Positions 34,235 to 42,942 of a DNA stretch of 64,000 bases are shown in pieces; position 1 is the first letter of the stretch, and each line of letters opens with the position of its first letter. This DNA comes from Vreelandella alkaliphila (GTDB lineage Bacteria; Pseudomonadota; Gammaproteobacteria; Pseudomonadales; Halomonadaceae). A program made the position numbers and the translations under genes. The stretch covers positions 124,001 to 188,000 of the forward strand of contig NZ_JABASV010000006.1 in assembly GCF_016107625.1 (NCBI RefSeq), read 5' to 3'. The notes under the pieces are model-generated. The model saw only the letters and a list, made by a program, of their open reading frames with translations, ran no database searches and had not been told where the DNA came from.

Positions 34235-35254
34235 ATGTCGCTTTTCTCTTCATCGCGCTGGTGGGTGGGTGTTTCGGCCATGCTGGCATTGCCTGCGGCA
34301 ATGGCTAACGACCGTGTCCAGGTAGTTACCAGCTTCTCTATCTTGGCTGATATGGTCGAAAACGTGGGCGGCGAGCACGTTGACGTAACGTCGCTTGTCG
34401 GCCCTGACGGCGATGCGCATGTTTATTCGCCAAGCCCAGGCGACGCCCGCGCGCTGGCCAGCGCAGATGTGGTGGTCTTTAACGGACTGCTGTTTGAGGG
34501 CTGGATGGAGCGTTTGATTGAGTCTAGCGACTATACGGGTGCATTGGTCACCGCAACCAACGGCATTCAACCCCGCGCCTTTGCCAAACACGATCATGAA
34601 GAACACGGCCATGACGATCATGGCCACGACGATCATGGCCACGGGCACGACGAGCACGATCACAGTGAACATGACCATGGTGATGACGACCCTCACGCAT
34701 GGCAGGATCTACAGCAGGCAAAGGTCTACGTTACCAATATTCGCGATGGCTTAATCGAAGCAGACAGTGCTAATGCTGAAAGTTATCAAGCGAATGCTGA
34801 GCGCTATTTAGCGACAATAGACGAGGCTGATCATGAAATTCGTGATTTGCTGAGCGATATTCCCGCTTCTGCCAGCGTGATTACCGGCCATGATTCGTTT
34901 GGCTATTTCTCAAACGCTTATGGGGTGAACTTTCTTTCCCCTGTCGGCCTTTCTACCGAGGCTGACCCCAGCGGTGCCAGCATGGCCGCGCTGGTGGATG
35001 TCATCGAACAGGAAAACGTGCAGGCGCTGTTCCACGAGAACATGACCAACCAAGCCATCATTAATCAGCTTGCCGAAGAAACTGGCCTGCCGATTGCTGG
35101 CACGCTGTATGCCGATGCACTGGCCAGCGAAGGCGATGCCAGCACTTACCTAGGCATGATGCGTCATAATGCGAACGTGCTGCACTCAGCATTAGCTGAA
35201 CCGGGTCATGACGATCATGCTCATGAACACGATCATCATGGTCATGAGCATTAA
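34235..35254 (+). CDS. znuA: periplasmic zinc-binding protein ZnuA
   Basis: 339 residues with a signal peptide (cleavage after AMAN at about residue 24-25). A9-family metal-binding lipocalin-like two-lobed fold: VTSFSILADMVENVGGEHVD at the start, first ligand His in DAHVYSPSPGD, and a second in TGHDSFGYFSNAYG. A long His/Asp loop occupies about residues 112-150 and a second His-rich tail ends the protein, both characteristic of high-affinity ZnuA from zinc-poor habitats. It delivers Zn(II) to ZnuB. A terminator follows. Confidence 0.94.
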   Translation: MSLFSSSRWWVGVSAMLALPAAMANDRVQVVTSFSILADMVENVGGEHVDVTSLVGPDGDAHVYSPSPGDARALASADVVVFNGLLFEGWMERLIESSDYTGALVTATNGIQPRAFAKHDHEEHGHDDHGHDDHGHGHDEHDHSEHDHGDDDPHAWQDLQQAKVYVTNIRDGLIEADSANAESYQANAERYLATIDEADHEIRDLLSDIPASASVITGHDSFGYFSNAYGVNFLSPVGLSTEADPSGASMAALVDVIEQENVQALFHENMTNQAIINQLAEETGLPIAGTLYADALASEGDASTYLGMMRHNANVLHSALAEPGHDDHAHEHDHHGHEH

Positions 35255-35274
35255 GCCAAAAAGTTAACTATTGA

Positions 35275-35300
35275 ATACCGCCGCAGGGCGGTATTTTTTT
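35275..35300 (+). terminator. intrinsic terminator of the znu operon
   Basis: Stem ATACCGCC / GGCGGTAT, loop GCAG, then seven T in all. About 20 bases past the znuA stop. Confidence 0.93.
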
Positions 35301-35390
35301 GCGTTGCATTTTGTCCCAGGGATGGGGAGACTTGCACTACTGCTGTAAATTTTCATCTCTGTAAATTCCCCCCTGCAAAGAGCCAACACC

Positions 35391-36083
35391 ATGCGCCTGA
35401 ACGCCGATTTTAGCCACTTTGCCAGTGTCACGCCGGATCAGTACCATTGGGTGGACTCCCCCAGCGCGGGTGTAGAGCGCATGATGCTAGACCGCATTGG
35501 CGACGAAGTCGCCAGAGCCACTAGCTTGGTACGCTACGCGCCCAACAGCCAGTTCAACCGCCATACTCATGGTGGTGGTGAAGAAATTTTAGTGCTGGAA
35601 GGTGTCTTTGCCGATGAGCATGGCCGTTACCCGGCAGGCAGCTACTTACGCAACCCGATTGGCACTGGTCATACCCCGCAAATAGGGGAAGAAGGCGCAC
35701 TTATTCTGGTGAAGCTACACCAGTTTGATGAAAACGATATTCTGCAACTGGCCGTGCCTGCCCATAGGCTGCCCTGGCAGCCCGACCGACGGCCAGGTAT
35801 TACTTACAAAATGCTGCACACCTATAGTTCAAAACAGTATGGCCCAGAACGAGTCAGCCTAGAGCGCTGGGAAGCCAATACACTAGTGTCTTATCCACCG
35901 CTTGCCGGTGGTTTAGAGCTGTTTGTACTGGAAGGCTCTCTGCTCAGTGATGAGCAGGAATATGCTACCGGCAGTTGGTGCCGCTACCCAGTAGGTGCGG
36001 CACCTCAGTTACGCGCGGGTAATGAAGGCGTGCAGCTTTATCTAAAACGCGGGCACTTAGCCACTGTTAAGCTACCCAGCTAA
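35391..36083 (+). CDS. bicupin ChrR-like protein
   Basis: 230 residues with two cupin barrels. The first has metal-ligand motif FNRHTHGGGEEILVLEGVFA (His, His, Glu) and closes with GTGHTPQ; the second (LELFVLEGSLLSDEQEYATG) lacks the histidines. The ChrR cupin family is named after the C-terminal domain of an anti-sigma factor, but stand-alone members like this have no anti-sigma zinc domain. A metal-dependent enzyme or sensor role is possible; no substrate is shown. Confidence 0.75.
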   Translation: MRLNADFSHFASVTPDQYHWVDSPSAGVERMMLDRIGDEVARATSLVRYAPNSQFNRHTHGGGEEILVLEGVFADEHGRYPAGSYLRNPIGTGHTPQIGEEGALILVKLHQFDENDILQLAVPAHRLPWQPDRRPGITYKMLHTYSSKQYGPERVSLERWEANTLVSYPPLAGGLELFVLEGSLLSDEQEYATGSWCRYPVGAAPQLRAGNEGVQLYLKRGHLATVKLPS

Positions 36084-36104
36084 TCTACAAAACTGTTTAC
36101 AAAT

Positions 36105-36470
36105 CTAGCCTACCAAGCCAATAAACGGCAGCAGCGTTAATAGGGCGATCAGCACCACGGCAACGATTACCAGTACGACTTGCACGGGGTGGGCGAGGAA
36201 GCGCCGCCATAATGTTGGTGCATTGCCACTGGCAACCGCTTCTTCGTGCTCTCGCCGTGCTTTAGCTTGACGCTTTTCCTGATACGCCGCCAATGCCGCT
36301 TCAGCGGCCTCGCGCTGAGCAGTGTTACGTAGCCAAATTGCATCGACACCCAGGCGAAAAAAGCCCGCCTGGGTTTCATAGACATCAAAGCCCTGCTCAT
36401 CTAGCAATTGGCGTACTTCTAACGCCTCTTCATCGGTCACGTGGCGTAGCCGAAACAGCAAGTGGGCCAT
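36105..36470 (-). CDS. DUF6164-like membrane protein
   Basis: 121 residues: a soluble N-terminal half beginning MAHLLFRLRHVTDEEALEVR that looks like a ferredoxin-like DUF2007-type fold, a charged helix (YQEKRQAKARREHEEA) and a C-terminal membrane segment VVLVIVAVVLIALLTLLPFI. It lies one base downstream of the gloA stop and is likely co-transcribed with it. Family name is from memory; function unknown. Confidence 0.65.
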   Translation of the reverse strand: MAHLLFRLRHVTDEEALEVRQLLDEQGFDVYETQAGFFRLGVDAIWLRNTAQREAAEAALAAYQEKRQAKARREHEEAVASGNAPTLWRRFLAHPVQVVLVIVAVVLIALLTLLPFIGLVG

Positions 36471-36471
36471 A

Positions 36472-37005
36472 TTAGTCGCCCATGGCTGCCATGCGGTCTG
36501 CCTGAATCACTTCGATCCAGTAGCCATCTGCATCTTTGACAAAGATAACGTCTTTCATCTTGCCCTGGTCCGCGCGCTTGATGAACGTCACCTCATGCTC
36601 ATCAAACCATGCTTGAGCAGCTTCTAAGTCAGGCACACTAAAGCAGATATGACCAAACCCTTGAGGCTCAGCGTTACCGTCATGATAGGCAAAGTCCTGC
36701 TGATCTTCTGTGCCCCAATTATGCGTCAACTCCAGCAAGCCTTTCTGACTGAAGGTCCAGGCAGTGCGTGCTTGACTGTCTTCTGGCACGTTATCGCTGC
36801 TTTCGAGATTGGCTAGGAAGTAGAGCGAAAACTGCATCTCTTCGAAATCCAATCGGCGTAGCACCTGCATTCCAAAAACCTTAGAGTAGAACGCTAGCGC
36901 ACGTTCGGGATCCTTCACCCGCAGCATGGTGTGATTTAAGCGAAACCCTTGGGTTTGCGGCGCTACGGGCGCGACGCCGGAATGTTGTTCGCCTTGAAAA
37001 CTCAT
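36472..37005 (-). CDS. gloA: lactoylglutathione lyase (glyoxalase I)
   Basis: 177 residues with two vicinal-oxygen-chelate modules. Metal ligands are visible at the four expected sites: RLNHTMLRVKDPERALAFY (His), LELTHNWGTE (Glu), GFGHICFSVPDLEAAQAWF (His) and YWIEVIQADRM (Glu). It isomerises the methylglyoxal-glutathione hemithioacetal to S-lactoylglutathione in the cytosol. The longer form with the N-terminal extension resembles the plant/Pseudomonas Zn-type enzyme. GGAGAGC precedes the start. Confidence 0.93.
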   Translation of the reverse strand: MSFQGEQHSGVAPVAPQTQGFRLNHTMLRVKDPERALAFYSKVFGMQVLRRLDFEEMQFSLYFLANLESSDNVPEDSQARTAWTFSQKGLLELTHNWGTEDQQDFAYHDGNAEPQGFGHICFSVPDLEAAQAWFDEHEVTFIKRADQGKMKDVIFVKDADGYWIEVIQADRMAAMGD

Positions 37006-37249
37006 TTTGCTCTCCTGTCGCTAATGCTGATCATTGAATCCATTGAGCCTCACTTACCGCTTACCATGGGGGCTTTAGAGCCATAATACCAGCCCTTACA
37101 AGCATGTAGGATTCACTAACGCAGTGTCACATTAAGCACACTGGCAATACTAAACAAAACCCCTACACTTATTATTCATAAACTTTACAAAAAGCAGTTC
37201 CCGCAACATGAGCGATGCCCCACCTTTGAGGCGCCCACAGGAGTTTTCC

Positions 37250-37594
37250 ATGACCGCGATTGATATGACCCTCGGTGACCACATAACGTTAAAGCAGTTA
37301 GCCCATGCCATACACAATGGCTTTTCACCGATTGTGGAAGTTGAATCAATGGATGGTATCTATAAGGTTCGCTTCCATCACGCGAACGGTGTTTCTGATT
37401 TAACCAGTGCTGAGGGGCATGTCAGCACGTTTTTGGGCACCGGTGAGATTCGCGACACCCTTGGACAGCTGGGCCTCACTCATGGCGTGCTTACGTTTGC
37501 CGACCAGTGTGGCGATGAAATGATTGGTGTTGAGGGTAAGGCGATAACGCCTGATGAGATGCTCACCTACGGAACACGCATCTCGTTTCGTTGA
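37250..37594 (+). CDS. DUF6482-like hypothetical protein
   Basis: 114 residues from MTAIDMTLGDHITLKQLAHA after CAGGAG; an upstream in-frame ATG (37208) lacks such a site. The protein has an N-terminal helix (LKQLAHAIHNG), then a beta-rich part (PIVEVESMDGIYKVRFHHAN) and FLGTGEIRDTLGQLGL, the layout of small DUF6482-type proteins of pseudomonads and halomonads. No known function. Soluble, acidic. Confidence 0.6.
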   Translation: MTAIDMTLGDHITLKQLAHAIHNGFSPIVEVESMDGIYKVRFHHANGVSDLTSAEGHVSTFLGTGEIRDTLGQLGLTHGVLTFADQCGDEMIGVEGKAITPDEMLTYGTRISFR

Positions 37595-37650
37595 TATTTG
37601 CTCATAGCGTTTCCCAGGCTTTACAGATTGATCTAAGCCAAGGATAGTAC

Positions 37651-37737
37651 CATCACGACAGGGGCGCCCTTGCTTAACGGGCTGAGAAGCACCCTTTGAA
37701 CCTGAACCGGATAACACCGGCGTAGGGAGTCGTGGTG
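37651..37737 (+). promoter_or_regulatory. TPP riboswitch (THI element)
   Basis: The aptamer core is clear: GGGGCGCCC, then GGGCTGAGA, ACCCTTTGAACCTGA, and CCGGATAACACCGGCGTAGG. P1 is closed by CATCACGAC (37651-37659) with GTCGTGGTG (37729-37737). It binds thiamine pyrophosphate and precedes thiM by about 30 bases. Confidence 0.97.
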
Positions 37738-37748
37738 CAACTGCATCA

Positions 37749-37764
37749 CCTCCCAGCCGGGAGG
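37749..37764 (+). promoter_or_regulatory. SD-sequestering hairpin of the TPP riboswitch
   Basis: CCTCCC pairs with GGGAGG over the loop AGCC; GGGAGG is the ribosome-binding site of thiM (ATG at 37770). This is the expression platform of a translation-type riboswitch, expected to form when TPP is bound. Confidence 0.85.
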
Positions 37765-37769
37765 ATATT

Positions 37770-38579
37770 ATGCCTTCACGCCCACTCGGCGATTATCTCC
37801 GCGATCTGCGCGCTGCCACACCGCTGGTACATTGCATTACCAACTATGTGGCGATGAATAGCACCGCTAACTTGCTATTGGCGACAGGTGCTTCCCCCGC
37901 CATGCTGCATGCTCAAGAAGAAGTGGCGGAGTTCACGGCTATTTCTGGCGCGCTGTCCATTAATATTGGCACCCTCTCTTCCCCTTGGGCTGACGCCATG
38001 GCAGTCGCCGCGCGCACTGCTCATGAAAACCATATTCCGTGGGTGCTTGACCCTGTGGCTGTTGGTGCTACCACATTTCGCCTGCGTGTTTGCGAGACGC
38101 TGCTGGCTTATCAGCCTAGCGTTATTCGTGGCAACGCCTCAGAAATTCAGGCACTTAACGGACTCGCCAGCCAAGGGCGTGGAGTCGATGCGACTGCTAG
38201 CACCCAAGAAGCTACAACCGCAGCCATTGCGTTAGCACAGCAACATCGCTGCGTGGTGGCGGTCACTGGCGAGAGCGATTTCATCACCGATGGCACGGAT
38301 CATTATCGGCTTAAAGGTGGGCACGCACTCATGCCTCGCGTGACTACCTTGGGCTGCGGATTGAGTGCGCTGGTGGCAAGCTTTGTGGCCGCAAGCCGCG
38401 AGCAGCCGCTGGAGGCCAGCTTGGCCGCCTTGGCGTGTTTCAGCATCGCTGGAAGCCGTGCAGGCGAGCAGGCTCAAGGCCCTGGCAGTTTCCAGGTGGC
38501 GCTATTGGATGCGCTGTATCAATTATCCCCTGACGACCTTTCGACTCTTGCTCAATGGGAGGCGGTGCATGCCGTTTGA
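37770..38579 (+). CDS. thiM: hydroxyethylthiazole kinase ThiM
   Basis: 269 residues of the ribokinase-like fold. Family motifs are PLVHCITNYVAMNSTANLLL at the N-terminus, HENHIPWVLDPVAVGAT, VIRGNASEIQAL and MPRVTTLGCGLSALVASFVA, the last with the catalytic Cys region and anion hole. It phosphorylates the thiazole alcohol salvaged from broken thiamine. The riboswitch controls it directly. It overlaps thiE by 11 bases. Confidence 0.96.
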   Translation: MPSRPLGDYLRDLRAATPLVHCITNYVAMNSTANLLLATGASPAMLHAQEEVAEFTAISGALSINIGTLSSPWADAMAVAARTAHENHIPWVLDPVAVGATTFRLRVCETLLAYQPSVIRGNASEIQALNGLASQGRGVDATASTQEATTAAIALAQQHRCVVAVTGESDFITDGTDHYRLKGGHALMPRVTTLGCGLSALVASFVAASREQPLEASLAALACFSIAGSRAGEQAQGPGSFQVALLDALYQLSPDDLSTLAQWEAVHAV

Positions 38580-39183
38580 TCTTTCACTCTATTTAGTCAC
38601 CGATGCTGGTCTGTGCGCTGGCATGGGTCTGGAAAAAACCGTTGAAGCTGCTGTGCAGGGCGGCATTACCATGGTGCAGCTACGCGATAAACACGCTAGT
38701 GACGAGCACATGATCGCCCAGGCCAAACGTCTCAAAGCGATGTTGGCTGGCAGTGGTGTCCCTCTGATCATTAATGATCGCCTGAACGTGGCGTTCGCCA
38801 GCCAAGCGGATGGCTTACATGTCGGGCAAAGCGACACAGCTGTTCAAGCAGCGCGAGCCACTCTTGGCCAACACGCCATTATCGGGCTTTCGATTAACAC
38901 CCTAGCCCAACTTCAGGAGGCACCTGTCGAATTGCTCAATTACGTCGGTTTAGGGCCCGTGTTTGCAACTGGCAGTAAACAAGACCACGCCCAGCCAATT
39001 GGCTTTGATGGGCTGGCACGGCTTGCCAATGCTTGCCAACTTCCCAGTGTCGCGATTGGCGGACTAAAAGCTGAACACATGGCTCAAGTGAAAGCCGCTG
39101 GGGCAAACGGTGTTGCGGTTATTTCTGCTATTTGTGGTCAGCCAGACCCCCGCCTGGCTGCACAGGCATTCCACGCGCAATGA
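38569..39183 (+). CDS. thiE: thiamine-phosphate synthase ThiE
   Basis: 204 residues from MPFDLSLYLVTDAGLCAGMG, preceded by GGGAGG inside the thiM end. TIM-barrel signatures: GGITMVQLRDKHASDEHMIA, LIINDRLNVAFASQADGLHV, GLSINTLAQL and YVGLGPVFATGSKQDHAQPI. It joins HMP pyrophosphate to thiazole phosphate. No thiD lies here, so HMP must be phosphorylated by a gene elsewhere. Its stop overlaps the start of the LysR gene (ATGA). Confidence 0.96.
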   Translation: MPFDLSLYLVTDAGLCAGMGLEKTVEAAVQGGITMVQLRDKHASDEHMIAQAKRLKAMLAGSGVPLIINDRLNVAFASQADGLHVGQSDTAVQAARATLGQHAIIGLSINTLAQLQEAPVELLNYVGLGPVFATGSKQDHAQPIGFDGLARLANACQLPSVAIGGLKAEHMAQVKAAGANGVAVISAICGQPDPRLAAQAFHAQ

Positions 39184-40100
39184 CCCAGCTCGACCATATC
39201 GCGGCGTTTGTAAAGGTCGCTGAGCTGGGTAGCTATACCCGCGCGGCCGAGGCGCTAGACCTTTCTCGCACGCGGGTATCTCGCCAAGTGATGGCGCTTG
39301 AAGAGGCATTGGGTGCTCGGCTTATTCAGCGCACCACCCGGCGGCTGCACCTCACTGAAGCGGGAGAACGCTATCTCGTTCGTGCGCAAAGCATTCTGAT
39401 CGCTTTGGACGAGGCAGCGGCAGAAATCGGCAGTGGCACCAGTACGGTGAGCGGGCAGTTGCGCATCAATGGCCCGATGAGCTTCGGCACACGCTATCTT
39501 TCACCGCTGGTTGCACAGTTTATGCAAACGCACCCTGGGCTTGAGGTGCGTTTGGATCTAAACGACCGCCGCGTTGATTTGCTGGAAGAGGGCTACGATG
39601 TCGCCATTCGTATTGGCAACCTGCCCGACTCTAGCTTAGTGGCGCGACGGCTCACCCAGTGCCGGATGCTGTTTTGCGCATCACCTGATTACCTCGCCCA
39701 GTATGGCACGCCGCTGACTAGTGAAGACTTGGCATCTCACCGCTGCCTTCGCTACCGAAGCGGCCAAAACAGTGGCGATTGGCGGATTGGTCATCAACTA
39801 CTTAGTATTTCTGGCCCCCTAGAGAGTAATAATGGCGATATGCTGACGCATGCAGCTGAAGCAGGCTTAGGGATAGCGCAACAGCCCAGCTTTTTAGTGA
39901 CTGATAGCATTGCGAACGGGCGCCTAGTGCCGATTTTGCAGAATCTGCCGCCTGCGTTGCTAGACATCCATGCGCTTTATCCAGCCCGACGCTATTTACC
40001 TGCCAAAGTAGAGCGCTTTATTGAGTTATTAGCGGCGGCGTGGGGTGACCCACCAGTATGGGAAATTGAGCTCGGATTGTCGCCTTTATCGCAACAGTGA
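39180..40100 (+). CDS. LysR-family transcriptional regulator
   Basis: 306 residues from MTQLDHIAAFVKVAELGSYT. The winged HTH is residues 1-60 (RAAEALDLSRTRVSRQVMAL), followed by a linker helix and a periplasmic-binding-like effector domain (GPMSFGTRYLSPLVAQFMQT onward) of the CrgA/AaeR-like subgroup. The ATG overlaps the thiE stop, an unusual place for a LysR gene; it is translationally coupled to the riboswitch operon. The DoxX and dioxygenase genes downstream are the likelier targets. Confidence 0.88.
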   Translation: MTQLDHIAAFVKVAELGSYTRAAEALDLSRTRVSRQVMALEEALGARLIQRTTRRLHLTEAGERYLVRAQSILIALDEAAAEIGSGTSTVSGQLRINGPMSFGTRYLSPLVAQFMQTHPGLEVRLDLNDRRVDLLEEGYDVAIRIGNLPDSSLVARRLTQCRMLFCASPDYLAQYGTPLTSEDLASHRCLRYRSGQNSGDWRIGHQLLSISGPLESNNGDMLTHAAEAGLGIAQQPSFLVTDSIANGRLVPILQNLPPALLDIHALYPARRYLPAKVERFIELLAAAWGDPPVWEIELGLSPLSQQ

Positions 40101-40191
40101 AGTGCATTAACAGTGGATTATCTCAGTGGCTTTCATCTGTAAAGTGGCACTATCGCATCCAACGTGATGCTCGCGACTAAGAGAGACGGCT

Positions 40192-40599
40192 ATGACCACT
40201 GCTAATACTTCACCACTCACCCTCCATGCCACCGCCTTGCTACGTATCAGTTTAGGCGTAATGGCCTTAGCTCACGGCTTGCTTAAGGTGTTTGTCTTCA
40301 CCCTGCCAGGCACTGTCAGCTATTTTGAATCCCTGGGCTTACCGGGTGTTCTTGCTTACTTAACCATTGCTGCCGAAGTAGGTGGTGGCCTAGCACTTTT
40401 ACTGGGCATCTATACTCGTTGGGTAAGCCTTGCTCTAGTACCCGTGCTGCTAGGTGCAGCCTCGGTACACCTGGGTAACGGCTGGCTGTTCTCAAACCCG
40501 GGTGGTGGCTGGGAATTCCCTATTTTCTGGGCGATTGCTCTGGTGGTACAGGCAGGCCTAGGTGGCGGTAGCGCTGTTGTCAGCCGCAAATTCGCTTAA
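40192..40599 (+). CDS. DoxX-family membrane protein
   Basis: 135 residues with four predicted helices: LLRISLGVMALAHGLLKVFV, VLAYLTIAAEVGGGLALLLG, WVSLALVPVLLGAASVHLG and FPIFWAIALVVQAGLGGG. The conserved HGLLK and the GGWEFP loop are DoxX features. DoxX proteins accompany quinone- or redox-related enzymes, and here the partner is an extradiol dioxygenase 70 bases downstream. Confidence 0.85.
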   Translation: MTTANTSPLTLHATALLRISLGVMALAHGLLKVFVFTLPGTVSYFESLGLPGVLAYLTIAAEVGGGLALLLGIYTRWVSLALVPVLLGAASVHLGNGWLFSNPGGGWEFPIFWAIALVVQAGLGGGSAVVSRKFA

Positions 40600-40670
40600 C
40601 CGCTCTGCCCGCATTGGCTTCGGCTTGTGCGGGCATCATTAGCCCGCTATAGGCTAACGGAGGTACTAAA

Positions 40671-41408
40671 ATGCTACCCAGCCTGTTTATTTCCCATGGT
40701 TCCCCCATGTTGGCGCTGAATAAAACGCCGGCCCACGCTTTCCTACGCGAGCTGGGAAAACGCCTCTCCCCTCGCGCGGTGGTCGTCGTATCAGCCCACT
40801 GGGAGAGCCTCACGCTCAAGGTCAGTACTAGCGCACAACCAGAAACGATTCATGATTTTGGCGGGTTTCCACAAGCCCTTTTTGAGTGCCAGTATCCGGC
40901 CCCTGGCAACCCTGAATTGGCGGAACAAATTGCAGTATTATTGGGTGCTGAGCGCGTTGAGCGCGGCCTTGATCACGGCGCCTGGGTACCACTTTCGCTG
41001 ATGTTTCCAGAGGCCAATGTACCGGTCGTTTCCCTGTCGCTACCTGTGCGCTGGGAAAATGACGCGCTAGTCACGCTCGGCGAGCGCCTATCGGCATTGC
41101 GAAAAGAAGGGGTTCTGATTATTGGCTCGGGCAGCCTAACCCATAACTTATATGAAACCCTGCCCCAAGGGAGCCCCACCCCCGCCTGGGTAGATGAGTT
41201 TGCCCAGTGGGTTAGCGAACATATTGAAGACAATGATCGCCAGGCATTACTTCACTGGGAGCGTGCTCCAAAAGCGCTGGAAAACCACCCGACCCCAGAA
41301 CACTTCCAGCCCTTACTGGTGGCCATGGGGGCAGGCGGAGATGGAACTCAGTTACACCACAGCGTGGAACATGGCGTACTGGCGATGGATGTCTACGCGT
41401 TTAGCTAA
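40671..41408 (+). CDS. class III extradiol ring-cleavage dioxygenase (YgiD-like)
   Basis: 245 residues. Metal-binding pattern of the LigB/DODA family: LFISHGSPMLAL (His), VVVSAHWES (His), ETIHDFGGFPQALFECQYPA and GLDHGAWVPLSLMFPEANVP (His). E. coli YgiD opens the ring of L-DOPA; the plant relatives make betalamic acid. The natural bacterial substrate is not settled. Its 3' end overlaps the convergent trhP gene by eight bases. Confidence 0.88.
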   Translation: MLPSLFISHGSPMLALNKTPAHAFLRELGKRLSPRAVVVVSAHWESLTLKVSTSAQPETIHDFGGFPQALFECQYPAPGNPELAEQIAVLLGAERVERGLDHGAWVPLSLMFPEANVPVVSLSLPVRWENDALVTLGERLSALRKEGVLIIGSGSLTHNLYETLPQGSPTPAWVDEFAQWVSEHIEDNDRQALLHWERAPKALENHPTPEHFQPLLVAMGAGGDGTQLHHSVEHGVLAMDVYAFS

Positions 41409-42771
41409 TAGCAGTGCCTAACGATACAAATTGAGCTTTTCGGGGTGGATCAAGATCGCGCATTAAAAGCGCAAATTCACTCTGCTCCGGGCTAATGCTA
41501 ACACCTGGCACGGGGAGGCGAACTCGGTGCCCTGAGCCAGGTGCAGCGCGCTGGGCTTCGCCGCGAACGTTCTCCATGTGTTCAAGCACGAAGCGGTGAT
41601 TGCCACCTGGCAACATGAGTTCCATGCTATCCCCCACTTCGAAGCGGTTTTTAACCTCGATGTCTAACCAGCCACGAACAGGATCGTAGCCCAGCACTTC
41701 ACCGACAAACTGTTGGTGCACACCGATGGAGCTACCCTGCTGATAACTTTGAAATTCATCGTGAACATGGCGGCGATAGAAGCCTTCGGTATACCCTCTG
41801 TTCGCTAAGTTCTCCAGCTCATCCATTAATCCCATATTAAAGGGGCGGCCAGCAACGGCATCATCGATGGCGCGGCGGTAAACCTGTGCGGTCCGTGCGA
41901 CGTAGTAATGAGACTTTGTCCGCCCTTCGATCTTAAGCGATGCTACTCCCATTTCTGTCAGTCGCGCCACGTGCTGTACTGCACGCAAATCCTTGGAATT
42001 CATAATGTAGGTGCCATGCTCATCTTCATACACAGGCATCAGCTTGCCAGGGCGAGTGACATCCTCGATCAGCGCTGAGAGCTCGTCCTGGTCGGCCACC
42101 GCCGTTTCAGCGACGTGCTGAGCTGGCAACAGGTCACCCGTATCATCTTGAGTGGCTGCTATGGTGTTATATTTCCAACGACAGGCATTCGTGCAGGTGC
42201 CTTGGTTGGGGTCGCGGTGATTAAAATAGCCAGACAGCAGGCAGCGTCCTGAGTAGGCAATACATAGCGCACCATGAACGAAGGTTTCGATCTCTAAGCC
42301 TGGGCACTCTGCGCGTATTTCGCCAATCTCTTCAAGGGATAGTTCCCGCGACAAAATAATGCGGCGAATACCTTGGCGCTGCCAGAATTGAGCGGCGGCC
42401 CAATTGACGACATTGGACTGCACCGACAGGTGGATCTCTTGATCTGGCCAGCGATCGCGAACCATCATAATCAGGCCCGGGTCTGACATGATCAACGCAT
42501 CGGGACCGGCCTCAATGACAGGCTCCATATCCCGTAGGTACGTTGTCAGCTTGCTGTTGTGCGGAGCAATGTTGGAAGCAACATAGAATTTCTTACCTCG
42601 CGCATGTGCGTACTCAATACCACGATGCAAATTATCGATTTTAAAATCGTTGTTACGCACCCGGAGAGAGTAGCGCGGCTGACCTGCATAAACGGCATCT
42701 GCCCCATAAGCAAACGCGTAACGCATATTTTTAAAGGTACCGGCAGGCGAGAGTAATTCGGGAGCTTGCAT
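41401..42771 (-). CDS. trhP: tRNA U34 hydroxylation protein TrhP (YegQ, peptidase U32 family)
   Basis: 456 residues starting MQAPELLSPAGTFKNMRYAF. The U32 signature is ETFVHGALCIAYSGRCLLSG, and the four Cys that would bind an iron-sulfur cluster are in GALC, GRC, GTC and NAC. In E. coli TrhP makes 5-hydroxyuridine at position 34 using prephenate, the first step of cmo5U. The C-terminal beta domain (VKNRFEVGDSMELMLPGGNH) is present, giving full length. Confidence 0.92.
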   Translation of the reverse strand: MQAPELLSPAGTFKNMRYAFAYGADAVYAGQPRYSLRVRNNDFKIDNLHRGIEYAHARGKKFYVASNIAPHNSKLTTYLRDMEPVIEAGPDALIMSDPGLIMMVRDRWPDQEIHLSVQSNVVNWAAAQFWQRQGIRRIILSRELSLEEIGEIRAECPGLEIETFVHGALCIAYSGRCLLSGYFNHRDPNQGTCTNACRWKYNTIAATQDDTGDLLPAQHVAETAVADQDELSALIEDVTRPGKLMPVYEDEHGTYIMNSKDLRAVQHVARLTEMGVASLKIEGRTKSHYYVARTAQVYRRAIDDAVAGRPFNMGLMDELENLANRGYTEGFYRRHVHDEFQSYQQGSSIGVHQQFVGEVLGYDPVRGWLDIEVKNRFEVGDSMELMLPGGNHRFVLEHMENVRGEAQRAAPGSGHRVRLPVPGVSISPEQSEFALLMRDLDPPRKAQFVSLGTAIS

Positions 42772-42942
42772 AGACAGTCACCGTTATCAGGACGATGGCG
42801 CGCGTGCGCAGTGATGAAAGAGCCGGATTATAACCAGCTCAAACAGCCTGTCTTGCTCAGCTATCTACTTTGCTGACCCAGATCAAAAAGTAACGACCAC
42901 AAGCCTCTTTTGACACATATGACGATTAATAACAGCCGCGTT

